A stretch of DNA of 26,164 bases from Fen-178 sp049516835 (lineage in GTDB: Bacteria; Acidobacteriota; Terriglobia; Bryobacterales; Bryobacteraceae). Positions 1-8,735 of the stretch are shown one piece after another (position 1 is the first letter of the stretch; each line of letters begins with the position of its first letter). Made by a program: the position numbers and the translations under genes. The stretch is from the NCBI GenBank assembly GCA_049516835.1, contig JBEKSR010000101.1:1-26164 (forward strand), written 5' to 3'. Under the pieces are notes generated by a model. That model worked only from the letters and a program-made list of their open reading frames with translations. It ran no database searches and had not been told where the DNA came from.

Positions 1-27
1 CTGCTCCAGCGGCTTAGCACATAGGGA

Positions 28-97
28 TTTTAAGCAGGGTGCCGACCAGAGCTTGGCTAACCCGGAAACTTCATGCGCCTGGGCACCCTGCTTAAAA
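28..97. repeat. Perfect 16-bp inverted repeat with 38-bp spacer
   Basis: TTTTAAGCAGGGTGCC at 28-43 is the exact reverse complement of GGCACCCTGCTTAAAA at 82-97, so the region can form a long hairpin with a 38-nt loop. A second smaller inverted repeat, GTTCCGC at 133-139 and GCGGAAC at 162-168, follows. The whole stretch 1-318 has no convincing gene. The arms could be a folded-back MITE-like element, an insertion-sequence end, or a terminator of a gene lying left of the window. The A/T run next to the right arm is compatible with termination, but the loop is long for that. Confidence 0.6.
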
Positions 98-318
98 CCC
101 TCTGCAATATCGGTAGCTATTCTCAAAACGGAGTTCCGCGCGTCACATCGAGCGCAAGCTTGCGGAACGGGGCAAACGGCTGGACGAAGCGGGAGGCTGG
201 ATGTATCCTGAAAAGGATCTTGGAGTCCAAAATGGAAATCCCAGGTCATACGCCCTCCCGCCCACGGGAACAGATCTAAGGAGCGATAGCGCAACTGCTC
301 TTCAGGAGGAATTCGACG

Positions 319-1365
319 ATGGAGCTAGAAAGAAAGTTGAGAGTCGTGCAGATGGGGCTGGGGCCCATCGGCATAAAAACGACGCAGTTCTTGGCCGAGA
401 GAACGAATATCGAGATCGTTGGGGCTATTGATACGGATCCGGAAAAATTGGGGCGCGATGTCGGCACATTGGCGGGTTTGCCCGCCATAGGTGTCAAAGT
501 CGCCGCCGGCCTGGAACAGGTGTTGGGCAAGAGAGACGTGGACCTGGTTGCATTGACCACCACGTCAAGTCTGGCGAAGACCTATGAGCAGCTACGCCAG
601 CTCTTGCCATACGGCGTTAACGTGATTTCCTCCTGCGAGGAGCTGAGCTATCCATGGGTGAAGTGCCCTGAGATAGCAGCCGGCATCGACAAGCTGGCCC
701 AAGACAATCATGTTGCCGTCCTGGGCACCGGTGTAAACCCGGGCTTTCTGATGGATTTCCTGCCCGTCGTCATGAGCGGAGTCTGCCGCAATATCCGCAA
801 AGTCACTGTCGAGCGTATTCAGGACGCGACATTCAGGCGCCTTCCGTTCCAGAAGAAGATCGGAGCCGGTCTCACGGTGCGGGAGTTCGACGAGAAGGTC
901 AACGAAGGCACGCTGCGCCATGTCGGCTTGGCCGAGTCGGTGCAGATGATTGCATCCTGTCTGGGCTGGAAGCTCGACCGTACCGGGGAGGAGATTGCTC
1001 CCATCATTGCCGAGCGGCAGGTAAGAACGCAAAGCATGGTTGTGGAACGCGGTGACGCGCTTGGTGTTCAGCAGATAGGTCATGGCATCGTCGGCGGCAA
1101 AGAAGTCATATTGCTGGTATTTCGCGCTGCTATCGCGGAACCCGATGTTAGAGACCGCATTGTCCTCGAAGGTACGCCGTGCATCGATACCTGCATAAAA
1201 GGCGGCGTAAATGGCGATGTGGCTACGTGCGCTGTCCTGGTGAACGCCATACCCTCCATCATGCATGCTCGCCCGGGTTTGCGGACCATGGTGGAGATCG
1301 AACCGCCGAGTTGCTGGTTTTCTTGCCCAGCCGGCTGTCAGGAATCTCCGGCTGGTGAAAGATAG
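319..1365 (+). CDS. DapB/2,4-diaminopentanoate dehydrogenase-like NAD(P)-dependent reductase
   Basis: A 348-residue cytosolic oxidoreductase. The N-terminal Rossmann fold is visible as VVQMGLGPIGIKT (residues about 8-20), followed by an acidic residue at the end of the second strand (AIDTDPEKLG), as in NAD(P)-binding folds. The central segment GTGVNPGFLMDFLP (about 138-151) is typical of the dihydrodipicolinate reductase-like family that includes 2,4-diaminopentanoate dehydrogenase, and is not typical of true DapB, which is much shorter (about 270 residues). The start is supported by AGGAGG at 305-310, eight bases upstream of ATG. It appears monocistronic. The extreme C-terminus (PPSCWFSCPAGCQESPAGER) looks unusual and may be altered by a nearby junction, since the next reading frame is a gene remnant. 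The substrate cannot be deduced; an amino-acid or diamino-acid oxidoreductase role is inference. Confidence 0.85.
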   Translation: MELERKLRVVQMGLGPIGIKTTQFLAERTNIEIVGAIDTDPEKLGRDVGTLAGLPAIGVKVAAGLEQVLGKRDVDLVALTTTSSLAKTYEQLRQLLPYGVNVISSCEELSYPWVKCPEIAAGIDKLAQDNHVAVLGTGVNPGFLMDFLPVVMSGVCRNIRKVTVERIQDATFRRLPFQKKIGAGLTVREFDEKVNEGTLRHVGLAESVQMIASCLGWKLDRTGEEIAPIIAERQVRTQSMVVERGDALGVQQIGHGIVGGKEVILLVFRAAIAEPDVRDRIVLEGTPCIDTCIKGGVNGDVATCAVLVNAIPSIMHARPGLRTMVEIEPPSCWFSCPAGCQESPAGER

Positions 1366-1616
1366 CTTGTCGGTTCGGGCACGATTGGGAGATCCAAGCG
1401 GAGTTCATTCACACGGCTGCGACCACGGCAAAGCCGACGGCCAAGAAATCCTCATCGGCGGCCAAGACACCGTCACCTTCCGCGCATACTTCTCCGCCGC
1501 CCGCGCCGAGTTGGGAGGATCCCAGTGGGATCCAGACGGGCCTCAGTTACGGAGAACTGGTTCGCCGGTTCGGCCCTCCGGATTTGGAGATCACCGGCGC
1601 GGTGGGAAGGGGTACA
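1362..1616 (+). pseudogene. C-terminal-domain remnant of an unknown Ala/Pro/Lys-rich protein
   Basis: Read in the frame beginning at 1362, directly after an in-frame TGA at 1359, this stretch gives a low-complexity A/K/S/P segment followed by a compact, coding-like peptide (GLSYGELVRRFGPPDLEIT, about 1537-1593). It has no upstream start codon. The GxSYxELVRRFGPPxxEIT pattern resembles a short domain I associate with acidobacterial secreted proteins, though I cannot name it. The frame then continues without a stop into the next gene. The simplest reading is the broken tail of an older gene joined to the beginning of the next one. Confidence 0.4.
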
Positions 1617-2225
1617 ATGCCTGCAGTCAGCCAGGCGTCGAAGGGTGTCAACGTGTGCCTGCCAAGCCTAGATTCAGCAGCCGAATGGTCTCTGCGGCAG
1701 CGTACGGACGCCGATGTCCTGGGGATACGCTTTCCGCACCGGCAAGAGGTCGTCGGAGGCGAACCGTTACGCGACCGCCGAGATTTCCAGGGTTCCTTGC
1801 GAACACTGTTCGTTATTGCAGAAGTCAAGGCTGGTCCCTGCAGTCTGAACGGTCCATGGACCTGCTCGAAGGACGGGAATGTAGATCATGTCTTACGTGC
1901 CCTCGGCTGCGTTACGCCCGAATCACTGGGCTCGATCTCGCGCTCCTTGTATCAGAATGGTCGTTTCGAATCGGCAGACTTCGAAGCGAGACTTCTGTGC
2001 TTCGGAGCCCGGAAGTCCAGCGGACTGCCGACAGGTAGCCTTCAGTTCACGTGGCATGACGTTTTCGGCTTCGTCTATGATCGCTATCAGACATTTTGGC
2101 GCGCCAAACGCCAGAACCAGCAGTGGCCACCGGTCGGACGATTTCTGTGGGGCAGATGCCGGGATCGGCAGCTTGATGCTTACGTGCAGGAAATGCTTGC
2201 AGCTTTTGGTGTCGGTGTTTCCTAG
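1617..2225 (+). CDS. Hypothetical protein, PD-(D/E)XK nuclease-like fold
   Basis: A protein of 202 residues with a coding-like, hydrophobically patterned sequence. An Asp-containing strand (RTDADVLGIRFPHR, about residues 29-42) is followed about 30 residues later by FVIAEVKAGPCSLNGPW. D...(E)xK after a hydrophobic strand is the active-site signature of the PD-(D/E)XK restriction-endonuclease superfamily. The rest is aromatic-rich (LQFTWHDVFGFVYDRYQTFW) and ends LDAYVQEMLAAFGVGVS. The ATG at 1617 is chosen because GGAAGGGG lies just upstream. The frame is open upstream to 1362 (TTG at 1584 is an alternative start), and the N-terminus may be truncated. It converges on the next gene. Nuclease activity is inference from the motif; a defence or repair role is possible but not shown. 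Confidence 0.6.
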   Translation: MPAVSQASKGVNVCLPSLDSAAEWSLRQRTDADVLGIRFPHRQEVVGGEPLRDRRDFQGSLRTLFVIAEVKAGPCSLNGPWTCSKDGNVDHVLRALGCVTPESLGSISRSLYQNGRFESADFEARLLCFGARKSSGLPTGSLQFTWHDVFGFVYDRYQTFWRAKRQNQQWPPVGRFLWGRCRDRQLDAYVQEMLAAFGVGVS

Positions 2226-2281
2226 CCACGGTGCGTGCTCAGACCCACCGCGAGGCCAGGGGGTGATATCCAGTCGACAAG

Positions 2282-2968
2282 TCAGGCGCCGCGTTCAAGC
2301 TCAATCGCGATCCTGTGCCGGAGTTTCACACGGAATTCCCTTACCTCGCCGAGCCGTGTAGGAACCAGTAATCTGGCCCGAACACCGTCGTAGTACATAC
2401 CCCGAATCCCCACGTCGTGCTGTAGAAATACGCTGCCGAGAAACTCCCCTAAGGATTGCAGTCCTTCCCTTCCGACCGGAGCTGCGCCGGTGAGTCTCTC
2501 CAGCAATGTTCCACCACCGATGGCACCAAACCCATCGGAGCGATACTCGAACACGGCCGAGCAACCCTCACCGAAACCCTCCATTCTCTGGATCTGCTCG
2601 ACCAAACGTCGGTCGCGACGGATGTTGTTCTTCTTCGCCTGAAAAAGCATGCCTTTGGAGACCACCGACGAAGCGTCGGCTTCGGGAAGACCAACCTTCA
2701 CTTGGATGATTCCGTCGGCGCCGGAAACATGCTCGAACGCGCCTCGCCCGCGCCCTTGAAACTTCTTGTAGCGCACACGCCAGCGCCATCGCTCGCCGTT
2801 CAGCCGAACTAGGTGGCCCCCACGTGCCTGCAGAGTGGCACCCAAGTGCCCAGTGATGGTATCCTCATCGGCACTGGCGGATTCCCAACCGGATTCGGCA
2901 ATCCTGGCGTGGGTGATCAGATGACGTTGGATAGTGTCGAATAGGAAGTCTGGGATGATATCGCGCAT
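2282..2968 (-). CDS. Hypothetical protein with a possible restriction-endonuclease-like core
   Basis: A soluble protein of 228 residues, N-terminus MRDIIPDFLFDTIQRHL. Visible landmarks are SADEDTITGHLGATL (about 31-45), a strand GADGIIQVKV (about 83-92) and KGMLFQAKKN (about 105-114), followed by a charged helix. An acidic helix, then Asp on a strand, then QxK on the next strand is the layout of divergent PD-(D/E)XK proteins in which Glu is replaced by Gln. The C-terminal part has no motif I recognise. No strong ribosome site is seen. It is transcribed towards the preceding nuclease-like gene, with 56 bases between their stops. A defence-type nuclease is plausible but unproven. Confidence 0.65.
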   Translation of the reverse strand: MRDIIPDFLFDTIQRHLITHARIAESGWESASADEDTITGHLGATLQARGGHLVRLNGERWRWRVRYKKFQGRGRGAFEHVSGADGIIQVKVGLPEADASSVVSKGMLFQAKKNNIRRDRRLVEQIQRMEGFGEGCSAVFEYRSDGFGAIGGGTLLERLTGAAPVGREGLQSLGEFLGSVFLQHDVGIRGMYYDGVRARLLVPTRLGEVREFRVKLRHRIAIELERGA

Positions 2969-3253
2969 TCAGCGGTTTGCTCAGTCGGTACCACCTTACC
3001 GTCGAGCGCCTGTCGGCGCGCGAACGTCCGTTTACACATTTTCGAGGCGCGCTCCGGGTTGCGACAAAGGGATCGGTTCGTCGGCGGGCGGGAAGTTTGC
3101 AGCGTGCCTTGTACCTCGATATCTGGTGATATCGGAAGGCGACCTCCAAGGACCAGTTCAGTTTACATCTACGCCACGGGCGTCTCACTATCTGTGGACG
3201 TCCGGCGACGGCTGTGGCGGAAGGTCACACCGAAACGGCATGGAAGATCAGGG
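2969..3253. other. Non-coding spacer with a 7-bp palindromic hairpin
   Basis: No credible gene is seen on either strand. The only structure is CGATATCTGGTGATATCG at 3117-3134, a perfect 7-bp inverted repeat around TGGT. It lies about 150 bases upstream of the start of the nuclease-like gene that begins at 2968 on the minus strand, so a binding site is possible but not supported by more than symmetry. Confidence 0.35.
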
Positions 3254-4189
3254 TCACGGGCGGTGGTATGGCACTGGTGGGGACGGGCGGAAGCATTGCA
3301 CGTGCTGCCAGGTGAGGCGGGCGGGCAGGGCGGCGAATGCGCGCTCCACGATGGCGCGCAGCGATTCAGGGTCGGCGAGCGCGCGCAGGTTCAATAGAAT
3401 TTCGTGCTTGGCGGATGGCGAGGCGTCGAGCGCGCCTTCTACGAGCGGGTCCTGGCCGTTGGCGGTGAGCGCGGCTTTCAGGTAGCCCGCGTCCGATTGC
3501 GTGAACAGCTTCAGGTGTACGATGCGGATCTGCGGCTCCAGGTGATCCAGCAGAGGGCCTACCAGCATGGGAGCGGAAATGGGCGGTGCGGCGTGCGCGG
3601 TGACGCGGGCGTTGAGCCACACCAGCGCGGCTTCAGCCTCGGCGTAGCGCGCGTAGTCGATGTCCAGAGTCTTGGCGCCGGCCGGAACGGAGCCGGAGAG
3701 CAACCGGTCGATCCAGACTGGCACGCTTTCACCGCGCTCGCAGAGGAGGTCGGCCTCGGCCAGTTGGTTCCGGTAGAGGAAGTCGAGGTCGGGGTTGTCG
3801 AAGGTCCGCTGGGGGTGGAGGACCACGGTCAGCGGCGCGATGCGGAAGCGATCCTGATGGTCCCGGAGGAGCGGGCGTAGCGTAGTCGCCACGATGTCGG
3901 TGCAACTGCCGACGGCCTCGGCGAAGATCACGTCGGGCTGATATTCGAGGAGGCGGCCGGCGGCTTCCACGAGGTCGGGGAAGCGGCAGCAGAAGCAGCC
4001 GCCGGTCACCTGATCGCAGGCCACGCCCAAGGAGCCGGCGTAGTGGGTGTCCACGAGGTCGTCGCCCTGGTCGTTGAGGATGGCGGCCACGCGCAGGCCG
4101 CGCTGCTGGAGGAGGCGCGTGGCGGCGAGGATGAGGGTGGTCTTGCCGGCGCCCAGAAAACCGCCGACTACCGCGATGACGGGCTTCAC
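3254..4189 (-). CDS. CobW/COG0523-type GTPase (G3E family), possible metal chaperone
   Basis: A protein of 311 residues. Residues 9-18 (GGFLGAGKTT) form the Walker A motif, and residues 63-68 (GGCFCC) give the CxCC metal-binding motif that marks the CobW/COG0523 group. That group uses GTP hydrolysis to deliver metals such as Co, Zn or Fe. FAEAVGSCTD (about 94-103) lies where the switch/Walker B region is expected. No clear His-rich metal loop is visible. The start is GTG at 4189, within GTGA that overlaps the stop codon of the upstream glycosidase gene, which implies translational coupling. That upstream gene is broken, so expression may now be affected. The metal and client are unknown, and its pairing with a sugar hydrolase is unexplained. 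Confidence 0.85.
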   Translation of the reverse strand: MKPVIAVVGGFLGAGKTTLILAATRLLQQRGLRVAAILNDQGDDLVDTHYAGSLGVACDQVTGGCFCCRFPDLVEAAGRLLEYQPDVIFAEAVGSCTDIVATTLRPLLRDHQDRFRIAPLTVVLHPQRTFDNPDLDFLYRNQLAEADLLCERGESVPVWIDRLLSGSVPAGAKTLDIDYARYAEAEAALVWLNARVTAHAAPPISAPMLVGPLLDHLEPQIRIVHLKLFTQSDAGYLKAALTANGQDPLVEGALDASPSAKHEILLNLRALADPESLRAIVERAFAALPARLTWQHVQCFRPSPPVPYHRP

Positions 4190-6634
4190 AGCGCCTGCTC
4201 CCGACCTTCGGCGATGGTGGCGTTGGGCGTGGACTTCTTTCCGTTGATGGTGGCGCTGCGCACCGCCAGCGTGCCGTGATCGACGCGCAGGATGGCGCCG
4301 CCGGCGGTGACGCGGAAGGTTCCCCACGCCGTGGCGGTGCTCCAGAAACAGCGGAAGCCCGGCGCGGCCCGGATGGCGACGGACTGCTCGCCGCCGTGAT
4401 AGCGAAAGCCGCTGGCGGCCAGGAGCGTGCTCCAGCTTGACATGGCGCGCGCGTAATGGTGGCCGCACTCCGGCTCGTTCCACGGGTTGCGGCGCTCGCC
4501 ATCGTAGCGCGCACGCACGTTGCGCACGGCTTCTACGCCTTCGCGCGTCATGCCGGCGAAGAGCAGGTGGGCCGCGGCGAGGTACTCCAGGCCGGTCCAG
4601 GATTCGGCGTAGTAGGGGAAAGGCACGTGCGGGCGCTCGGCCTTGCCGTAGTCGCAAACCATCAGGGCGGGTTCGTCGTTGAGCACGTAAGTGCGCTCGA
4701 CGCAATCGTGGCCGACCAGCGTGCGCTTGTAGTTGTAGCGCCAGATGGATTCGAGGGTTTTGCGGATGTTGGCGGTGGAGACGAGCGGGCCGAGGCCGGC
4801 CACCTCGGCGAGATACTGGCCGATCAACTGATCCAACAGACAGCCGCCGCCCACCTGGTATTCGGGAGTTTCGGTGTTGGCCGAGCCGCTGTCGCTGAGC
4901 AGGTTGGGCGCGATCTTGTCCTTGGCGACGCCGCGGATTTTCTGGATGTAGAACTCGCCGTTGAACAGATTGGCGTCGATCCACTTGCTGCCGCGCTCGA
5001 ACACCGCGCGGTACTCCGCCGCGCTGGCGGCGTCACCGGCGGCGCGGGCCATCTCCTCGCCGGCGCGGAGCGCACCCAGATAGAAGATACCGCATTGCGG
5101 GTTGGGGCCGTAGAACTCGACATCGTAGGTGTTGTGCTGCACGCCTGTGAGGACGCCGTCTTTGCCGGCGTCCCAACCGCCGGGAACCCACGCGAACTCG
5201 ATGGCCTTCTTGATGCGCGGCCACATTTCGCGGAGCCACAGGGTATCGCCGGAAAGGAGCCAGTCCAGGTAGGCGTGCATGATCTGACCCATCTGGCCAT
5301 CGGCGGCGGCCCAGCCGAAGCTGTCGCCGTGGTGGGGAAGGCGCTCGCGGAAACGGATGCCGCCGGCGTTGTCGAGCTGGTAGCCGAAGGCGGAGCCGCG
5401 CAGCGAGCGGGCGAAGCTCGGGAAGATGTGGGCGGTGGCGGTCTCGTAGTTCCAGACGTGTGCGCAGCTTCCGTGGCAGCAGCCGGCTCGATTCGCGCAT
5501 GGCGGCGGCAAACCGGCGGGTCTTCTTCTCGAGGGCTGGCAAGTGTTCGGCGGCGTATTCGGCGGCGGCCCAGGCACCGGGGAAGCGCGTGGTGTAGTGG
5601 TTGCCGATGAGGGTGTCTTCATCGCCGGGCGCGGCGCTCCAGCCGCAGCGGCGCGGAGTGCGGTTGGGGAAATGCCAGGCGAGAAGGAACGTGTAATCGG
5701 CGTGGGCGCCGGGCGCGATGGTGCGGCCGAGCGAGAGCGCGCCCACCGGCCCGGGGTCCCTCGACTCGGGACCGAGGTCGCCATCGGCGGAAAAGTCGTC
5801 CCAGAAAAACATCGGCGAGTTCCACCAGCGGCTGCGCTCCCATCCGCGAAGGTAGGTGACCCGGGCGCCGGCGGAATCGAGCACGGAGACGAGGAAGCTG
5901 CCTTTGAGCGCGTCGTTGCCGGACAGTTCCGGGCTGGTCATGAGAATGCCGGCCAGCCGTTCGGAAGTCTTGTATTCGTTGACGCGCGTGTCCTTGGCCT
6001 GGGTGCGGCCGGTGGGATTTTCGACGGACCAGGCGATGGAGACCTTGGCGGACGCCGTGCCGGGGTTGGTGACGCGGTAGCGCAGGATGGCGACCGGCAG
6101 GCCGGACTCGTCGGGTTCGTGGGGGATGAAGGGCGAGAAGGCTTCGAGCGAGACTTTGACGGGCAAGGTGGAATCGGAGAAGTCGACGCGCGCCAGCGGG
6201 AATTCGCCGGTGAAGGTTGCCGAGGCGAGGCGCGTGAGGCCGGGCGCGTTGTTTGCGCCCAGCCCGCTGGAGCCTTCGAAGGGCGGCTGGATGCGCGATT
6301 CGAGCACGCGGGCGACGGGCTTGCGGTTGCCGGCCTGCGCCCAGATGGCGGGGAAGGCGTAAGAGGGCGCGTTGCCTTTGTCGGGACGGTTGAAGATCTC
6401 CCAATCGCGAAGCTGCCCGCGCCCCCCGAGGCTGACGCACCCGGCGCAGACGCCGCCGAGCGGGAAGGCGATGGCGGTGAGACGCCGTCCGGTGAAGACA
6501 CGGGGGAACGTGATTTCGGGAGCGGCGGGCGATGTTGGCGTAGCCGCGGCCGGCGCTGGGGTTTGCGCGGCGGCCTGAGTGACGGCACCGGCAAGGGTCA
6601 CCTGCTTGAGGAAGGTGCGGCGCTTGGTGGACAT
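4186..6634 (-). pseudogene. GH116/DUF608 glucosylceramidase-like glycosidase, broken by an internal deletion and frameshift
   Basis: Two reading frames together give one GH116 protein. Frame one starts at ATG 6634 with a Tat signal (KRRTFLKQVTLAGA), then the N-terminal beta domain (RRLTAIAFPLGGVCAGC, RWWNSPMFFWDD), and runs to about residue 383 (FAAAMRESS). Frame two begins at about 5485 with AGCCHGSCAHVWNYETATAH and continues through the (alpha/alpha)6 barrel: HNTYDVEFYGPN (the region of the family nucleophile Glu), GGGCLLDQLIGQY and GHHYARAMSSWS. Complete family members have roughly 40-50 residues between RESS and GCCxGxCTHVWNYE. Those residues are missing here and the frame shifts at the same point (5484-5486), so this is a deletion and not a simple one-base error. 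The product would be non-functional unless the two parts fold separately. It is divergent from the DUF1080 gene; the 96-base gap should hold both promoters. An assembly error remains possible. Confidence 0.8.
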
Positions 6635-6730
6635 CAGGTATAGAGTAATCCCGGACGGGGGAGAGTGGGGAAATGGTACGCCCGGCTGGCAGCGCTCTTT
6701 GCAACTTGCTAGATTAGTTGGCCGAACCCT

Positions 6731-7693
6731 ATGCGTACTCTACTCATTCTTTCTCTACTGGCGGCGTGTCCCGCTTTTTCAGCCGACCAGGACTATAACG
6801 GCAGATGGGACATCACCACCGCGACCGGCTCACGGGCGTGGTGGCTCGAACTGACGGGCGTCGGAACGTCGAATCCCGCCGGCAAATTCGTGAGCGCTTA
6901 TGGCGGCGACCTGAACAAGATCGACACCATCAGCGTTCAAAACGGCGACCTGCACTTTACCATCCTGGCTCCCAAGCCGGATCCAGCGCGGCCGCGAAAG
7001 TCGAACCAACCCCCGCCCCGCAATTCGATATTCGTCGCGCGCCTCACCGGCGGAAAGCTGGAGGGATCCCTGGAGATGGAAGGCCAGGGCGGACCACCCA
7101 CCAGGTGGACGGGCGTCCGGGCTCCTGTGATCAAGGACAAGGACGACGGCACCTGGAAGAAGGGCCAGCCCATCGCGCTCTTCAATGGAAAAGACACCAC
7201 CGGTTGGAAGGCGTTGAACCCGGCCGTGCCGCTGAAATGGACGGTTCAAGACGGGGTTCTGAGGAACGCGCCGCCCACCTCCGACATCCTGTCCGAACAA
7301 AAGTTCTGGAATTTCGAGCTGCACGTCGATTTCCGCATCGTGGAACACTCCAACAGCGGCATCGGTCTTCGCGGTCGCTACGAGATCCAGATCCTGGAGG
7401 ATTACGGCCAGCCGCCCAACACTCACGGCGCGGGCGCCCTCTATAGCCGCATCGCTCCCGCTGTCAACGCCAGCAAACCGGCCGGCGAATGGCAGAGCTA
7501 TGACATCCGCCTGGTGGGACGGGATCTGACCGTGGTGTTCAACGGCAAGAAGGTCCTGGACAAGGTCGAGGTGGAAGGGCTCACCGCCATCGCCACCAAC
7601 TCCGACGAAGCCGAGCCCGGCCCGTTTATCGTGCAGGGCGATCACAGCTACGTGGAGATCAAGAGTTTCGTGGTGACCCCGCTGATTCACTGA
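6731..7693 (+). CDS. Secreted DUF1080 (3-keto-disaccharide hydrolase-like) protein
   Basis: 320 residues. An N-terminal Sec signal peptide (MRTLLILSLLAACPAFSA, cleavage about residue 18) is followed by a small unassigned beta-rich domain (about 20-135). A DUF1080 domain follows from about 150: PIALFNGKDTTGWKAL, FELHVDFRIVEHSNSGIGLRGRYEIQILEDYG and GEWQSYDIRLVGRDLTVVFNGKKVLD. This is the jelly-roll/concanavalin-like fold now linked to 3-keto-disaccharide hydrolysis. It is likely periplasmic or extracellular and acts on sugars. It is transcribed away from the GH116 gene, which fits a sugar-degradation role. Confidence 0.9.
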   Translation: MRTLLILSLLAACPAFSADQDYNGRWDITTATGSRAWWLELTGVGTSNPAGKFVSAYGGDLNKIDTISVQNGDLHFTILAPKPDPARPRKSNQPPPRNSIFVARLTGGKLEGSLEMEGQGGPPTRWTGVRAPVIKDKDDGTWKKGQPIALFNGKDTTGWKALNPAVPLKWTVQDGVLRNAPPTSDILSEQKFWNFELHVDFRIVEHSNSGIGLRGRYEIQILEDYGQPPNTHGAGALYSRIAPAVNASKPAGEWQSYDIRLVGRDLTVVFNGKKVLDKVEVEGLTAIATNSDEAEPGPFIVQGDHSYVEIKSFVVTPLIH

Positions 7694-7696
7694 CGG

Positions 7697-7720
7697 GGGG
7701 CGGGAGGGCCCGCTAGCCCC
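7697..7720. terminator. Possible shared hairpin between convergent genes
   Basis: GC-rich inverted repeat: GCGGG (7700-7704) pairs with CCCGC (7709-7713). It lies four bases past the DUF1080 stop and just before the stop of the convergent gene. There is no T-tract, so factor-independent termination is doubtful. Confidence 0.3.
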
Positions 7721-7728
7721 AATACTGT

Positions 7729-8397
7729 TCACTTAGGGCCTTGAGTGCTGCCAACTGCAGTTGCCGGCCCGCCGATACCGAAAACGGATTCGCCGATGGA
7801 CCTGTGTTCCTGAACTGGCGTCGGGGGCGTTTCGCAGGGGGCGGGGTGGCCCGGGTCATTTTTACGGAGACTCCCAAGGATTTGTAACTGGGTTTCCGGC
7901 GTTTGGGTTACGGGCGAGACCGGATCGGGGTTGACCAATACGACATCCTGGTCCCGGGCTTCGAGGCGTTCCAGCTCTTTCAGCGCGGTGTGGAAGGCGC
8001 GGCGGGTGGAGTTGATGCGGTGCTGGAGCCGGGTGAACGTCTGGTCGCCTTGCTGGAGGGCATAGGCGCATCCGTCAAAGTTCTGCGGGCTGGCAGTGAA
8101 GAGCTTGTCCCACAGGGAACCCTCGACCCAGTCGAAGCGGCGAAGGTGCCATTCGCACATGACGATTTGGTCGAGGAGGCAACGCGCCTCGGGGGAAGCG
8201 GGCGGATGGCGGGCGTAGTATTCGTCCTTAAGTTCCTGGAGATCTTCCTGGTGTTCCCACATGAGGACTTGGGTTTCAGCGAAGATGCCGGTTTGGAGGT
8301 TGGCGTTGACGATGCGAGCCTTACCTTCGGCGGTGGCGGCACCGTGGGACTTGCCTCCGTTCTCGCGGGAGGCGGCGATCTGCTTCTGAGTGCGCAT
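7729..8397 (-). CDS. Acidobacterial multi-copy hypothetical protein (RTQKQIAASRENG family)
   Basis: 222 residues from the chosen start. The N-terminus MRTQKQIAASRENGGKSHGA followed by EGKAR matches a small-protein family that I recall as highly paralogous in Solibacter-like genomes. The remainder is helical (EDLQELKDEYYARHPPASPEARCLLDQIVMCEWHLRR), with a proline-rich, probably disordered C-terminus. The ATG at 8397 is preferred over an upstream in-frame ATG at 8478, because AGGAAAGG lies just before it and the family motif begins there. The role is unknown; the N-terminal basic motif could bind nucleic acid, which is inference. Confidence 0.75.
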   Translation of the reverse strand: MRTQKQIAASRENGGKSHGAATAEGKARIVNANLQTGIFAETQVLMWEHQEDLQELKDEYYARHPPASPEARCLLDQIVMCEWHLRRFDWVEGSLWDKLFTASPQNFDGCAYALQQGDQTFTRLQHRINSTRRAFHTALKELERLEARDQDVVLVNPDPVSPVTQTPETQLQILGSLRKNDPGHPAPCETPPTPVQEHRSIGESVFGIGGPATAVGSTQGPK

Positions 8398-8443
8398 AAA
8401 ACGGCCTTTCCTGGCAGGTCTGTAGACCTTCGTTGGAAAAAGT

Positions 8444-8473
8444 AAAGGGCAGCCCAGAAGGGACTGCCCTTTT
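8444..8473. terminator. Strong hairpin in the leader of the 7729-8397 gene
   Basis: AAAGGGCAG (8444-8452) pairs perfectly with CTGCCCTTT (8464-8472) around an 11-nt loop, with T/A runs on both sides. It could terminate transcription in either direction. It lies 47 bases upstream of the start codon of the minus-strand gene, so it could separate that gene from transcription coming from the FRG gene, or act as an attenuator. Confidence 0.55.
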
Positions 8474-8735
8474 GACAACTACTGTAGCAGGCGAACTTTG
8501 CCCCGGACGGGGGCGAGGCCCGTAAGTTGTTGAGGGGGCTTGGAAAATTCTGTGAGGTTGGGTGTGAACGGCAAAATCAGGGGCCACGGGAAGGCTGGAG
8601 ACGAGGCTTATCACAGTAGGCCTGGGGTTGCCTACGGGAGCGGTGGGGCCTGCGGCGTCAGGCAGAATTTATTAGTCGGCTGGTAGATGTGAGCAACGGG
8701 CGTTACGCGTCCAATTGATGTGACGGGGACGTCAC

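Noticed and set aside
1265..2038. Plus-strand open frame of 257 codons
   Set aside because: It overlaps the reductase end and the nuclease-like gene in another frame, and its sequence is not protein-like.
2934..3485. Plus-strand open frame of 183 codons
   Set aside because: It overlaps two supported minus-strand genes and shows no domain or ribosome site.
4190..4984. Upstream part of the frame that contains the CobW-like GTPase
   Set aside because: This arginine-rich stretch is the wrong frame of the GH116 gene; the real GTPase starts at GTG 4189.
5543..6643. Plus-strand open frame of 366 codons
   Set aside because: It is antisense to the GH116 N-terminal domain, low in complexity (G/A/R/E) and without motifs.
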